From Phlegmacium glaucopus (taxonomy: Eukaryota; Basidiomycota; Agaricomycetes; Agaricales; Cortinariaceae), in contig MU130695.1 in the NCBI GenBank assembly GCA_015039465.1, positions 255,587 to 319,586 on the forward strand: a stretch of DNA of 64,000 nt, in the 5' to 3' direction. A model generated the notes under the pieces. It had not been told where the DNA came from and did not search any database. It saw only the letters and a list, made by a program, of their open reading frames with translations. This document shows positions 12,184 to 25,867 of this stretch, piece after piece. The position numbers and the translations under genes are program-made. Positions within the stretch are counted from its first letter, which is position 1. Each line of letters starts with the position of its first letter.

Positions 12184-14359
12184 ATGATACTGAATAACAC
12201 CGATAACTTGAAACTCGCCATTTGTCTCAGTCTTGGATTAATAGTCTATTTCTACTTCACAAAGAACAAGCGGTCACTGCCCTTACCTCCTGGTCCCAAG
12301 AAACTTCCTCTCCTGGGAAATCTGTTGGACTTTCCGACACGCAACGAATCGCTGAAGTATGCCGAGTGGGCTAAAGAGTTCAGTACGTTTCCAGTAGTTC
12401 AGCATCTACCAAATAGTTGGTGAACTCCGTCACGGTGGTAGACTCGAACATCATACACATCTATGCTGTTGGAAAAAATTTGATTATTCTGAATTCGTTT
12501 GATGCGGCAATCGACTTATGCGATAAGAGATCATCCATTTATTCCAGTCGGTGGGTCTCGGTTTTTCCACAAAGATGCACAATTCTCAATCCTTCTGAAG
12601 ACCGGTATCGCCTATGCTCACTGATTTGTATGTAAACTACATAAGTTCTTCTACCAATTTTGTCATTGATATGGATTCAAAAGGATGGGCTGGGGATGGG
12701 CTATGTCAACGATGGTTTATGGAGAGCCTTGGAGAGAAAGCCGACGCGTGTTTCAAAAGCATTTTCACCCGTCAAATACCCAATTCTATCAACCCATCCA
12801 GAAAGAATTCATCCGGAAAATGTTGCCCCGTCTCCTCGATGCACCGGCTGAATTTTTGAGTATATCTCGGCAGTAAGTTGGTTCTCCTTTATCTTGTCGA
12901 TTTGAACTTCATCGACATCATCTACTCAGCACCATCGGTGGAATGGCTCTATCAATGTCATATGGCATTGAGATAAAGCAAACCAATGATCCTTTCATCA
13001 ACCTTGCGGAAGAGGCTCTAGCAAGTGCTGGAGCAGCTGCAAAGGTTGGAGCATTCCTCGTTGACGTGATTCCGATCCTCAAGTACGTTCCCGAGTTCGT
13101 GCCTGGTGCTGGGTTCCAGAAACAAGCTCGGATCTGGCGAAAACTACAGGAAGACTTCAGAGAACGGCCATTTTTAGCATCGATTGGAGCTATGGTATCT
13201 TATCTATGCATATTCTATTTATGACTTGGGTTGATTTTTATTGATTAGGCCTCTGGCCGGGGTCGACCTTCATTCACATCAATGGCTTTGGAGGATGTCG
13301 ACGAAGGTATTGATATCAATCACCAACGAGAGGTAATAAAGAATACAGCAGCCATTGTATTTGCAGGTATATGATATTTTACGCTAACACATCACTTAAA
13401 AAATTTACATTCTGAATGCCACGCAGGTGGGGCCGATACGACTGTTTCGGCGACGCACACATTTTTCCTTGCCATGGTCTGCTTCCCTAAAATCCAAATA
13501 AAAGCACAGACGGAGCTCGACCGCGTTCTCAACGGAAGGTTTCCCGATTTTGATGATATGGAGGACTTGCCATATCTTTCTGCACTTGTCAAAGAGGTTC
13601 TTAGGTCGGTTGCTTCAAATTAGCTCTAAAGATAGAGATGCCCACAATGACATTTTCTATCCCTTCACTCAGATGGCAACCAGTCACACCATACGGTAAG
13701 TTCACACCGAGCTCTTTTAAACTCTTTCCTGGAGTTAGGCAATAATCCTGCCTCAGGTTTCCCCCACCGTACCACCGAAGACGACGTCTACGAAGGATAC
13801 CATATTCCAAATGGGTCAATTGTGATCTTCAATTCTTGGTATGAATATAATTATGTCAGACGTTTCATCCTGATGACTGATGACTGATATAGGGCAATGC
13901 TTCACAATGAAGCTGAATATCCCGACCCATCCGCTTTTAAACCCGAAAGATTTCTCAAGGACGGACAACTCGATTCGAATATCCGTGATCCTGCCGAGAT
14001 AGCTTTTGGATTTGGGCGAAGGTATAAACGAATAGTCCTATTTATGAAGTCGTGGAACTGATCAAAGGGAAATATAGAGCGTGCCCTGGTAGCCACATAG
14101 CCTTCTCGACTCTTTGGCTCACTGCAGCTAGTGTTCTGGCGACCTTCCAGCTTTCCAAGCCTGTGGATAAGGACGGTAGAGTTATTGAGCCTTCTCGTCA
14201 ATACAATGATACCGGCGTGTTCCGGTGAGTAAAGCCACAGACAGTCAAACTCGAGGCTGACCCTTCTGACACAGTCTACCTTTGCCTTTTGAGTGTATTA
14301 TCAAGCCACGTTCTAATACAGCTGAGGGGCTCATTCGATCTGCAGCGGATTCTTACTGA
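12184..14359 (+). CDS. Cytochrome P450 monooxygenase, array copy 3
   Basis: Twelve exons as in copies 1 and 2; the 27-nt exon 3 is 12601-12627 (RPVSPMLTDL) with a GTATGT donor. Membrane anchor MILNNTDNLKLAICLSLGL, then [12 protein letters not shown] (one serine shorter than the others). C-helix segment [15 protein letters not shown]-helix AGGADTT, ExxR KEVLR, PERF motif, heme loop FGFGRRACPGSH. Its I-helix lead-in reads NTAAIVFAGG where others read DTAGVVFAGG, and it has KIQIKAQTELDR for [12 protein letters not shown], so it is the most diverged member of the first block. No inactivating change seen. Confidence 0.9.
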
Positions 14360-16297
14360 GCGATTTCATCGATGAGAGGTCACTGTAGACTTCGATCGTG
14401 TATATTTAATCAGTCGATGCGTTTGTTAAATAATCGATTTTTTTCCGGTGAATGTCTAATTACACTTTCCCAGGACCTTTTCAGGCAATGGTCTGCATCC
14501 GCGTACGGCGCTACATACGTCTACTAGGTCCACAAACGGCCACGAAATGCCTTCGGTGTATTGCTCGAGAGTGCCTACCTGTGTCTACACCACGAGCTTC
14601 TCCTGCTCCATCTATGTACGCTTCTGAACATAGATCGACTACTAGTACTAAAGCCGAAGGTAATGGTGATATTGCAACCAGCACACTCGTATCCTTGTAA
14701 TTATCTTATCTTATCACATGACAGGAGGCCGGGCAATTAGATACATGGGTGAGGTTCGGAAAAAGGGGTGCGATGACGGTTCAAAATAAAGTTCAATTTC
14801 AACAATGGCATTGAAAGCTAAAATGTGGCACGGGCGCGGTCAGTTATGTCATTACAGGCCATATTCACCACTGATTAGCTGTATAAGGTCTAAGCTCAAG
14901 TCGACGTATTACATCGTGCTGATACTAGTTGAGCGCTGAGCGCTGAGCTCATGGCGGCAGCGTTCCAGTGCCCTTGATGAACGACGAGTAAAGGTTCAAA
15001 ATAGGAAATGGGAACCAAAGAACAAAACCCCTAATAGATATATAGGTATTTAGATTAGATCCATCGAACTTGCGCGTTACTAATTCCCCCACGTCCGATT
15101 GGGTAGATATGCCCACGTCCAAACACATTACACTTTTAGAAAAGCAGAGGATCCGGTTGGATGATATAAAAAGTATAGAAGTTAGTCACAAAGTGTCATC
15201 GATTCATCACTAACCTTACATACCTTTACAAAGCAGAGTCCGATTCCTGACTTGCGTCATTGTAGAACCATTTATCATCATCTGGTGGAGACTAAGTAGC
15301 ACCACTCAGCTTGCTGCGCGTGCAAGTCGTAAAAGTACCTGCGGCGTCAGACGGACCCCAAATAAGGTCGACTCCAAGTCGACTCCACTGGCAGTGCAGC
15401 TTCCAATTGTCCAAAGGAGTAGTGAATATTCAAGACAAATGTCAATGTGCGTAAAAGACGGCGGCAAGTGGGGAAGAAGAGGGTCCAAGTATTCGGGAAA
15501 GATGATGGGCGGTGGAAGCATGGCGTTCAAGGAGGCATGGCGTTTCATTATCACATGAGAAACAGGATTGAACGAGACACCCCAAAGGAAGCTGGAGCGA
15601 ATGTACTGCCAGGTTTCGATAAGCGATTTTAGATACATACCAACTTTGAACGGGTTTGAACATCTATAGATTTCGAAGACTTCCGAATGAAAATATCGAT
15701 GGCGTCGGACGTGCCGCAGTTGTTGAAATTCGAAATTTGAAACGTCTACTTACTTGATCTGATCAATGCATATGGTGAGTTTCATCTGTATAGAACGCGT
15801 TTTCAAAACGATAAGGTTAGTTATGTGTAACAAGATGATGCACACTCGTACAGGATCGGAGAAAGAATGTCAGGTGGTATTGTTTCAGTAACTTGAAAGC
15901 CAGCCCAAGTCGTCCTAGTAGGCTTATAGATTACGGATTATGGACAGCAGTGGCGGTATTACACGTGTAATTGCCATATTGATAACTTGAAGGAGATATA
16001 CGTGAAGTCGCGAGGCGTAAGGCATGTACTGTGAATTGCTGTGCTCCGCCTCATGGCCGTATTCAGACTGGTGGATCCACTCAGGTCAATGATTAGAAAA
16101 CTGCTACATACCTTGCGTTTACCATGATGTATCCAGCATTACTAGTTGAAATGAAGGTTGGAGTTGACCGAGCTTGAAAAGTATTAAAAGGAAGTTAGAG
16201 AAGTATCATACGTATTACCACCTGCAAGTACTACTACTACTATTATCAGCATTCATCAGCATTTGCTCCTACGTTTAAACTCTTCCCGAATTTCGAT
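14360..16297. repeat. Intergenic region with second copy of the dispersed repeat (about 15180-15720)
   Basis: 14360-14700 is P450-type 3' flank plus the block shared with 11170-11310. 14700-15180 shows nothing recognisable. 15180-15720 is a diverged copy of 6400-6905, including the GCTGCGCGTGCAAGTC phrase, the GGGAAAGATGATGGGCGG segment and GATGGCGTCGGACGT. A partial internal duplication (GGCATGGCGTT) lies near 15520. 15740-16297 is upstream sequence of the next gene, with a CTACTACTACTATTATCAGC tract near 16230. Confidence 0.55.
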
Positions 16298-17347
16298 ATG
16301 TTTTCAAGTACTTCAAGTTCTACTTCGTCTTCGGGCTCGGTCCGTCCCCAAGCTGGAAGTGTAGGGTAAGTATTAATTATTCCCCTTCTTTTTAATAATA
16401 ATGTTTGTTAATCTCCAAACCGTTTTGGTCTTCTCAGGTGGCTAGGTCTGAGCACTAGCACAACCACTTCCAAAGACAATACCCAACGGCCAAGATCATT
16501 GCGAGGGGCGACGCTTCCCGTCCCTGCAAATCCGAAAGAGAGCAATCAGGGCGGAGTGACTGAGACTACTTCGAATGGGTCTGCAGCTGGACCGCAGCCT
16601 GTTCCGGCCGTGTCATCGCGTTTAGGAATGTTAGCTTGGTTCGGCAGCTCCTCGTCGATTAGTAGCGGAACTGGAAGCATCAGTGCCCCTGCAGAACGTC
16701 CTATCGTTGACGAGCCGAAGAGTCTGGTTAAAGAAGAGGATAAAGTTGAGCCCGAGTGTCCGGTTCCGGATAAGGAAGAGGAAATTTTGGAGAGGGAACG
16801 CCAAGTCGAGATCCGGGAAAAGGAGCTCGAGGAGAGGAAGCTTGTGATAGAGCAGAAGGAGAGCGAATTGGAAGATCGATCCCGAACATTGGCGGATAGA
16901 GAGCAGGCGGGGAAGGAGGAGGAGGAAGAGATGCATAGGAAGATGGAGGAAGTTGAGAGGAGGGAGAGGGAGTTGGAGGAACTACGTCTAGAGTTTGAGG
17001 AAGAGAAGGCGAAGTGGGAAAAGGAGAGGGATATGTCGCCTCCAGAAGTGATGATCACAGAAGAAGAATGGAGAAAGGCGATGGAGGCATTGAAGGAAGA
17101 GATGAATCTCGAGTTTTCAGTTGAACGCAAGAAAGCAGAGGAACGGGAATTGGCGTTGGAGACGAGGGTGATGCTGAGGGTGTCTGACATTCTTGCTCTG
17201 GATAAGGATTCGAAAGCGTCGGCGCGGAAGAGTAAATGGGATGCAGCTATCAAGGCTCTGATGAAGTGAGTATCAAGGCTGTCCCCCCCTGTCTTCTTCA
17301 TTGTGGGCGATTCGTCATAAGATTTTTTATTTTCTGCCTCCAGCTGA
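16298..17347 (+). CDS. Coiled-coil protein of unknown function
   Basis: ATG at 16298; exon 1 runs to 16365 (Ser-rich start ending SVG), intron 16366-16437, then a long exon. The coding strand either stops at the TGA directly after LMK (17269) or splices GTGAGT...CCAG to end one residue later at 17347. About 300 residues. The N-terminal third is Ser/Thr/Pro-rich (SSRLGMLAWFGSSSS). The middle is very rich in Glu, Arg and Lys with heptad-like spacing (EILERERQVEIREKELEERK and following), a long coiled coil. No enzymatic motif. Not recognised as a named family. Confidence 0.75.
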
Positions 17348-17778
17348 TACTAGGAAGGCGACATCCTCTACTGCATCCAAGTGAGGTGTAAAGGGAAAAA
17401 AGTCTATCATCACAGGATCATGACGGACGACACGATGGAAGTATTTATGATTGCATCTTATCTATATTGTATTGTATAACCTATAATATCATTTTATCAG
17501 TCATATTTCTCGTGGAAGATAAAAATACATCACGGTTGGACTGGTTAGGGCAAATCACTTCTTGAATCCCTGTCTGTGTGCAACATGTCAGTGATTCTAG
17601 CCTACCGTCGAGCCACGAGTTGTTGCTGCAAGTCATGCGCGAGGTAGCGAACCTTTGTCAGCCGCCAGCCAAACAAGAGCACACGCCCAGTTCACCCTTC
17701 CCCCACCCTTGCTGCAATCAACCCCCCCTTCTTCACCCCCCAGCCTCATAACACCAGTTTGTTAATCACAACACAGCC

Positions 17779-20700
17779 ATGCGAGAGTCAAATTTCGCTT
17801 TTCCTGCCCAAAACAAGGCGTGCGTTTGTATAACTTCGCAGTTGTACGATAGGCGGGGTAAAATGATTTCTTTTACCTTTTTTTCTTGCCTTTTTTTTTG
17901 ATTATTGGTTTTGTCATTAGCTTTGGACACGACTTCGCCATTGCCACTGTTTAATTCCCTTACACATCTGGTTTATTTGACGTCTACCTCCCCACGGATT
18001 CGTGAAATCATGACTATGGACGGTGGCTTGGAACGATTAGTCAGGATCTTACATGAGTTCTGTATCTGTCCACCACCTCCAGAGAACCCAGCCATTCTCT
18101 ACGGTTTAATTCCTCCAAACTCTCGTCCACCTAAACTGGCACCAGCTCTCAATCCGCACTCTTTCGATAAACATGCCGCTTATAGGTTCTCATTGGCCTT
18201 CCAATGCGTAGTTAACATTGGTGTTAGAGGAAGTGAACCGATCAGGAGCCGCGTCGTTCAAGCTGGGACGTTGGATGTTGTAGGCTGCATTTTGGAGGCT
18301 TGGCTTGCGAATAAAGGCTTTGCTGTTGGTCCTAGCTCCAGCGCGACTGGGATGCCAAGAGAGACGAGGGAACAAAGGCAGCAACGCAGGATAGCCCAGA
18401 TGGAACAGAGGCAGAGGGAAGAAGCTGCTCATTTACAGAGAGCTTTGCAGAGACAATTACAAGTCGAACAATCTCATCAGTATCGGTCGTCACGGACTTC
18501 TCAACGACAGGATCGATATTCTCGTACCGGCGATGATCAACAAGTTTGTGTTCTTTTTTTTTTGTGGTTGGTATAATCATTGTTGACTTGTTTATAGGAC
18601 GATTCTATGGAATTTTCTCCCGCTGAGGGTTCAACCTCGCATATATTACTTCTTTCAGATTCCGTTTCTCAGCCATCCAATTCGAACAGCGATACAGACG
18701 TATCTACAGATACATCCATCGCTGCTACTCCTCAAGAATCAGGTACACCTACTGGTACCGTCATCGTCAATGGTCGCGACAGGGGCGGCACTATCATCGC
18801 ACGTCCCATCTGGGACCCAAGACCCACCCCTGGGGCCACTGCTAACGCCGCTACAACTGCAGCAGCAGCAGGCGTGTCTCCATTCCAAACTACAAATACA
18901 GCTCGTACTCGTCGATTGCGACATCACCGAGAACTCCCTCCAGAATCACCATCTGATACATCCAGACCCGATACCGAAACCGAAGATGACGCCGATGGTG
19001 ACATTGATATGGATCGGATGGATCTAGAAGAAGAGGAAGAGGAGGAAGACGATAGCGTACGGATGGATTCGGATGTGCCTTCCGCGTCAGCATCGGCTTC
19101 GGCTTCGCCATCTCCTGAACGATCAGACCTTCACCAGTCACCGCCGCATCGGAGTCATCATCATAGACATCATATGACTCGTCACGCCCATGCTCATACT
19201 CATAATCGGGGCAGACGAGCAGTGGGAATCGTCTCTGACGAACCAGTGAATGGACCTCAAACACTACAAGTAGGAGTTCTTGATGGAGGTGATGCCCATA
19301 TAATCATCAATGAAGCAGGTGGCGGCGTTGGTGGCGTTGAAGTGGGTGTAGTCGGCGTTGGCGTCGGTCCTGTGGGTGTTGGAGGTGTTGGAGGTGGAGT
19401 TGAAGATGGGATCGTTTCCCTGGAACCTAATGATGATTTTGCGATGGGTGCACCTCCTGGTGCCCCTGGTGCCATCGGAGAAGGTGTTACCCCTCGAGGG
19501 TTGAATCTGGAAGTGGTTGGGAGGAGGAGGAACACGACCATTTCTGCCATCGTCCCTACTGGGAATACGACTACACCTGTCCATGGAGGCTTCGCGGACG
19601 CTCCTGATGCTACCCCTCGAGCAGTTGTTATCGGATTGCCGATGATGGCGGGAAATAATGGGACTATCAGAGGTGGTCAGCAGCCACAGCCACAGCAAGG
19701 AGGCGCAGTGAATTACGGTCATCAGCGGCATGCTACTATTCGTGGTCGACCCAGTGCGTTGGAAAGCCCCACTACTGGTGCTGGCCCCGTCATACCTACC
19801 GCCGCCCCCACCACTACCACACCAACGGCTCACACAGCCTTCCCAACACGTACATCCAACACCTCCGCCTCCCACACTCCATCACACCACACCACCACCT
19901 CCGATTCCTCAGGCCCTTATAGAGACGAAGATGTTCTTCTAAGTCTTCAACTATTGGCTTATTTGAGCAAATATCCTCATGTGAGGCAAGCGTTTTATAA
20001 ACCTCGGGTTACATTTCACCCGGCTAGCGTTGAGCTTGGGGGCCAGAGATTTGGAGTTGGTAGCGGGGAGGGGAAGGAGAAAGGGAGGAAGGAGAAGGAG
20101 AAGAAAGCGGAGAAGGGACTGGAGAAGGAAAAAGAGAGAGAGAAGGGGTCGGAGAAAGACGGAGTACCTTCATCATCATCGTCTTCTTCAACAGCTAAAG
20201 AGACGACCGGGGGATTTTTCAAAGTATTGACGAACGCTGCTTCTTCGCTTGCAGCTACTCACTCGAACGCCTGCGCTGCAACTAGCAGCAGAGGCAAGGA
20301 ACGTGCTCAACCTACCTCTTTGACCTTGTCAACTCAGACTGTTATGGCGCAACTGGATCCTTCTTCGTCCACTTCCGCCTCCATCGCCTCGACCTCCTCA
20401 TCCAAACTCAACTCAAACTCGACACCAACACCGACCTCTTCAACGCCCACTTCCACTCCAACACGTCAAACGAACGTGTTTTCCCTAGTCGAGCGGTTTA
20501 CATTCAAACCTAGTTCAACGGAAACCGACCTTCCTAATCCACCGCCTAGGTTGCCACCAGAGATCCAGTATTGGGCTGGTGTTATTATGAGGAATGCGTG
20601 TAGGAAGGATGATAGCCGTGGCGGGATTAGACAGTGCGCGAATAGTAAGCTTTTTTTTGCTTTCTTTTATTGGTGCTAACGGACTTATATTTTTTTCCCT

Positions 20701-22122
20701 TCCTTTCCCTTAGTGATTTGTGGAAAATGGGAATCTTACCCTCGCGAATTCGCCAAATGTAGGAGATGTAGGAAAGCCAAGTATTGTGGCAAGGAATGTC
20801 AGAGCACGGCTTGGAGCGAGGGACATCGTTTTTGGTGTAGCGCGAAGGACGTGGAAGAGGATGTTAACACTGTGGGAGGGGGTCATGGGAATGCTGTTGT
20901 TGGACATGGCGGAGGCGCAGCCGATCATACGCAGGTGCAGCAGCAAGATCAAGGCGATCATGGAGATTTACCGGGCATTCATATTGCTGTGGATACTATG
21001 GGAGATGGGACTGTTCCTATTGGGAATGGGAATGGGAATGGAAATACGACTGCCAATCTGAATGCGATAAGGCCAGAACGAAGACGGCATGGGCTGGGGC
21101 ATCAAGTCGGTGATGGAGATCCTTCGACTTATAGACATACTGCGACTACTGCGCCTGGTGCCTATGGATCTGGACTCGCTGGACCTGGGACTACTGGAAC
21201 TGCGCGAGCGGAGTTGAGTATGAGTCGGGATCGGACTGTGCAGCCTCAACACCATCACCAAAGTTCGAGCGCTGTTCGTCAAAGGCCTACGCTTCGTCCT
21301 ACCATTACTGCTGCTTCCGATTCCGGCCCTAGTCCTACGGCTACAGCTACTGCGACTGTCACCACGAATAATTTTTCTATGCTTCAGCAACAGCAGCTGC
21401 AGCTTCATCAACTGCAGGATCCGATGAATACTAGTCATCTCTCATTCCACATCCAATCGGCTACTCCATCTTCTCCGTCTTCCTCTTCCTCCTCCCATCA
21501 ACAACAACAGGGACGATCTGCGATGTCTAGGAGGAGAGCTGATACCGTTACTGGGGCTACGTGTTCCTCATCCTCTTCTACGTCAAACTCTACGGCTATC
21601 TCTAGTTTGACTCCTAGTCAGCGAGCGATGGTTCAAACACATCTCCAGGAGGTACCTCCTAATGTCGTCATGTCGTTGGCCGCAGGTTCTAGTAGACATC
21701 ACCATCATCTGCTTCGAAACCAGTATCAGAATCAGAATCAAGCGAGTTCCAGTTCCAGTTCCAGTTCGGTGGTGGGTGATTGGCCTATGGGTTCACCTGT
21801 ACATACTCCTTTATCAAGCTCTTCATCGTCATCGTCATCGGCGGCGGTGATTTCTAGAGTTGAACCTGGACCTGGGCCATCGTCGTCATCGCGCAGACAT
21901 CAGCTTCAGTACCGGATGGTGAATGCGACGATAATAAGATCTCCGCCGCCAGCGCCACCTCTGACAACGACGACGACGGTATCGTCTGGTTCGAGGCAGA
22001 AGGGGTATCGGCGCCAAGGACGTGGACGTGATGATGATGGGGATGAAGTTGAGGATGAAGGAGATGAGTATGAATATGAGGATCCAGATGGGTTTGGAGA
22101 TGATGATATGGTTTTAGGATGA
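17779..22122 (+). CDS. samB: MYND-type zinc-finger protein, Mub1/samB-like
   Basis: Mub1/SamB proteins are MYND-finger factors; yeast Mub1 works with the ubiquitin ligase Ubr2, and Aspergillus SamB affects morphogenesis. Four exons: 17779-17857, 17921-18543, 18598-20644, 20714-22122. The N-terminus (MRESNFAFPAQNKACVCITS, then LTHLVYLTSTSPRIREIM, YRFSLAFQCVVNIGVRG, VVQAGTLDVVG) is the conserved armadillo-like part. A very long low-complexity middle (acidic, Gly/Val and Ser/Thr tracts) follows. The MYND finger spans the last intron: CANM-ICGKWE, AKCRRCRKAKYCGKEC, HRFWC. Its tail is Ser-, Gln- and Asp-rich. The length, about 1385 residues, owes much to simple repeats. No defects seen. Confidence 0.9.
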
Positions 22123-24070
22123 GATGACGGGGGGCGTTTGATGATTTGACAAAAAGCAAAAAGAGAAAAAAAAAAACAAAAAAGGTTTTCTTTGGTTCCT
22201 CATCTTTTTTTTTTGGTTCCCCTTTCCTCGTTCTGCACATGTGTTTCAACTTGTGACCCTCTCTCACACACTCTCTATCCCTGGACTTTTCTGCTCCATT
22301 TTTTTTTACGTCGTCGTCTTCTCGTCTCTGGCATCTGTTCTGCTTGTCCGTTCGTTTGTCCTATGTTGTGCGTAGACCCAAACAAGATATACACAAGCTT
22401 CAACGCTCATCAACCTTTTCTGTTGCACACTGTTCAATCTTCAGCGCCGGCAACCAGTTTCAAGATCCGTTGCCCAGTATAATGCCTATATCAACATGAA
22501 TCTTCAATCATCATTGTCCTCCTCACCTTCGTCTTCGTCATCAATGAGTTTGTTTGTACTACATTGCATATCTTCACCTTATCTCATTCTATACCCAACT
22601 ATACCATCCCATCTCATCCAAGGTTCTTTTCTTTCCATCAGTCAATCAATCATCTTCATCATCGCATCGTTGGCCACCTCCCTCCAAACTATAGGTCAGC
22701 TGGTTTTCTAATTATAGATTTTATCCGTTTTACTAACTTTTTTTTTTTTTTTTCTAGATGTGTTTTCTTCCCCCCCTCCTTGGCATTCTTTTTATATGAA
22801 AGAATGAATATAACAATTTGACACGACTTTGGCACGATCACGACACGTCGCGGACTTAAACGCCACGACACCACAATCATACAATAACGGCACGCGCTGT
22901 GCTTCTTCCCTCACCTTACTGGTTCTCATCCAAAGGTGTCTTCCGTTCCTTACTTTGATGCTCGATGCAAATAGTCATCACCACAGGTCACCGACATGAC
23001 ACGTTTTACCCTATACGTTTATAGCCGTTTTTACAACTACTACGCTACGCTCACGGCGTCACCTCCACACACTCCGAAGATCATCCATTCCATCTCTTTT
23101 CCACCGTGCCTTATCGCAGCCTTCGCCTACCTGCTCTTTCTCCGTGTCTTTTTTTTTTGTTTGTAGTATACGATTTGCGTTTTATTTTCAATTCAGGTTC
23201 TCCGTCTTTCTTCCATTTGCAGTTCCTGGTTCTACGTCTCCTCCATTTGCAGTTTCCCTCCCTCCCTCGCTCCTTCCACTTTTCTCAATTTCTGAGATAC
23301 AGATACAGAGTATTTATGAGTACCAATCGCCGTCGAATGATATCGCGAACGATCGTACCAACCCCCAAGTTACAAATTTAATTCGCTTATACCACATACG
23401 TCTCTCCTTTCTCTTCCCTCCCTCTCTCTGATCCATATCTACCCTTTCTTTTCTCAATGCTGTATTCCTCTTTCCTCTTTCCTCTTTTTCTTCTCTTTTC
23501 TTTTTCGTTTCCTGACATTTCTCTCGATTTTTATTTAATACTCAAATTCAGCGCAACATACAACTTAGTTACTACTACTGGTAATATAAAGCCATTCTTT
23601 CTTATGCTAGATTACAGGTGCACTCGTCTCGAAAGAAAGCTTGGAAATTGAATCCTACATTGACTATACTAAGCCTGCATTTATGATCCTTCTTCTACTT
23701 GCAGGTTATGGCTGCCGGTATATTCTGCACGGCATACTTGCTTAATCTGCATTGAAGTCGTCAAGCCTCATTGGGACATGTTACATACATCAATCTTAAA
23801 TTTCTCGGTTGAGTCTTGTCAGAGTCTTCAAGTTCTAATGCTTTTGGAGATTTATTTTTTAATTGCAACATTTAAAGGGTGTTCAGCAACCCAAAAAATG
23901 GTTTCTCGTCTCGCAATCAAACCTTGTTGGAACTTGAAATATTGTCACTCGACTTGATTAGGAAATTTTTTATCCTGCAGATTACCTCCATCATTATACC
24001 ATGGATCCAGTGATGAAGAAAGTTTTGAATTACCAGGAACTGATGTATCTAACCTCTGAGATATGTATTA
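22123..24070. other. 3' flank and pyrimidine-rich spacer
   Basis: About 1.9 kb with no gene I can support. It is strongly T/C-rich on the plus strand (long T runs near 22206, 22300, 22740 and 23150), probably including the samB 3' UTR. Small frames such as 22192-22482 and 23144-23431 come from this composition bias. Confidence 0.5.
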
Positions 24071-24080
24071 TCGAGACAAT

Positions 24081-24860
24081 ATCTAGGCCTGTAACCGGAC
24101 CGTCAAAATGGGCAAAGCGTCGATTTGACGGCCTGAACACCAGCGTTACATTGTTTCGGACATTTACGTACAACTTGAAAGAGTAAAACGTGTCCAAATT
24201 AGGAAGGTCAAGATTTTGGCATAGCATCCAGCATGGGTCATCCTCGTCATTTCTTTGTCTTTACTCTCATCTGTACACTATGTACTATGCCCCAAACCTC
24301 AATAAAAGTTCAATTAACTTCATACTTGTCCCTCAGCTGAAATTTAGGTCCTTGTATCAACAGTCATACCCAGGATCACAACCATGGATGCTATAACTTG
24401 AAATGACACTCGCACACCGTAGTTCTCCAAGGATGGGGAGAATTTCCTTCATATACAATACATTATTTGTTTGTCATAACCTCAGTCCTTTATTCGGAGA
24501 CTGAGGTTCGTACCACTACTTTACTATTACAGCTTTGGTCTGACTATAGTAATAGTTTACTTTGTTCAATAGGTCAAGATTTTGCTACTATAGACTCGCC
24601 GCCGAGTGAATGTGGTTACGAAGCAAGAATGGAATGAAGAATTGTATGAGTAAGAGAAATATGGATAAAAATACTTTACTGTTCCTGACAATGAACAGTT
24701 TGTAATCCAACATGACCTTCCTAATTTGGACACATTTTACTCTTTCAAGTCGTACGGAAATGTCCAAAACAACATAACACTCACTCACTCATGGAAAGTC
24801 CTGGAATACAGGTTGTCAAATTGACACTTTGCCCATTTTGGCGATCTGTCACAGGTCTAG
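24081..24860. repeat. Diverged long inverted repeat, possible non-autonomous DNA element
   Basis: The left arm (about 24081-24208) reappears inverted at about 24715-24860. Shared blocks include CAAAATGGGCAAAG, CGGACATTT/TGGACATTT, ACTTGAAAGAGTAAAA and GTGTCCAAATTAGGAAGGTCA. Differences are partly CG in the left arm against TG or CA in the right. The roughly 500-base centre has no coding signal. This could be a decayed terminal-inverted-repeat transposon or an inverted duplication; ends and target duplication are not clear. Confidence 0.65.
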
Positions 24861-25075
24861 ACAATATCATCATGTCAGTCATTTCCATATATGGGAATGG
24901 CTGACATCTTAATAATAATGTAGACATCTTATCTTAGAGATTAGATAAGGCAGATTGCTCACTATAATTGCAGCTTCTACACAAACTCATAGGTCCTCAA
25001 AAAGCTCCCCCTAAATGCCAGTGGACACTAGCAGAAGAAAAGCACATAGGTAAAATAACCTTCAAATTAATCAGA

Positions 25076-25194
25076 CCTTACTTATTCACTGCTTATGCAT
25101 CTTATTTCTAGCTTTATTTATTTATTTCATCCTTAAAATACCAAAATAACTCATTTTAAGTTGGTGTAAGTAAGAAAGTAGTGAATAAGTAAGG
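25076..25194. repeat. Short inverted repeat (15-bp perfect arms)
   Basis: CCTTACTTATTCACT at 25076-25090 is matched by its reverse complement at 25180-25194. The loop of about 90 bases is AT-rich. It could be a very small foldback element just outside the YR retrotransposon; nothing else marks it. Confidence 0.45.
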
Positions 25195-25350
25195 TTTTCT
25201 GCTTAATAGGCAATAAGTGTAGTAAATAAAATATCTGCATATAAAAACCCAAGGATAAAGCATGGTGAAAAAAACATGTGTAAGAACATGAGGTAAGAAG
25301 TTTGTAACACTACTGGAAGCTCAACTTTATTAAGCACTGTCAAGAACCCT

Positions 25351-25833
25351 AAGTCGCGAAAAAGACGAAATGCTAAAGCACTAATGAACTAAAACAATTG
25401 ACAGAAATGAAATGATGAGTGAGGTTGGCAAAGCCACGGAGTAGTCTCACCAAAAAACGAGTAGGCGAAGCCTGTGACTCATGGTGAGAGATGAAAGAAT
25501 CAAGAGGATGAAGATCCCTTACCTGGGCGATCTCAGGAGTCGTTAGACAAAGAGAGAGACAGCCCAGATAATATATATAGTATACCTGAGACATTTCTAC
25601 AGACTCTCCGTCGCAAAATCGGCATCCGCTAAAACAATAGCACCGAAATAGCCACAGTCTGAGAAGTGTCGTCAGATGTCTATCCTGTGGGGGGGAAGTT
25701 CCAGCGGGGCCGGTACTTACTACAGAAGAAAACAGAGGCTAGAAGAGGCAGCGGGGCTGCCTCTTGAAAGAAAACCGGGCGCAGAGGCCTTCGAAAAGGC
25801 TCCTTACCCTTGGAACCCGCCTTTACGACGACC
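25351..25833 (-). repeat. Terminal direct repeat, 3' copy of the YR element
   Basis: 483 bp, aligning without gaps to 31666-32148 at a constant offset of 6315. Eight mismatches, all transitions. It carries a 73-residue open frame (25373-25594) present in both copies, which I regard as incidental. Confidence 0.9.
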
Positions 25834-25867
25834 TAAGCAAACACCGCAAACGTAAATAGCAGCAAGC

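Noticed and set aside
16546..17301. Long antisense open frame opposite the coiled-coil gene
   Set aside because: Ser-rich complement of a Glu/Lys-rich coding strand; no independent signals.
19264..19875. Antisense open frames inside the samB gene
   Set aside because: They come from low-complexity coding sequence; the sense frame has conserved N-terminal and MYND parts.
25373..25594. 73-residue frame in the YR terminal repeat as a gene
   Set aside because: Present in both repeats only because they are repeats; no family resemblance and no other support.
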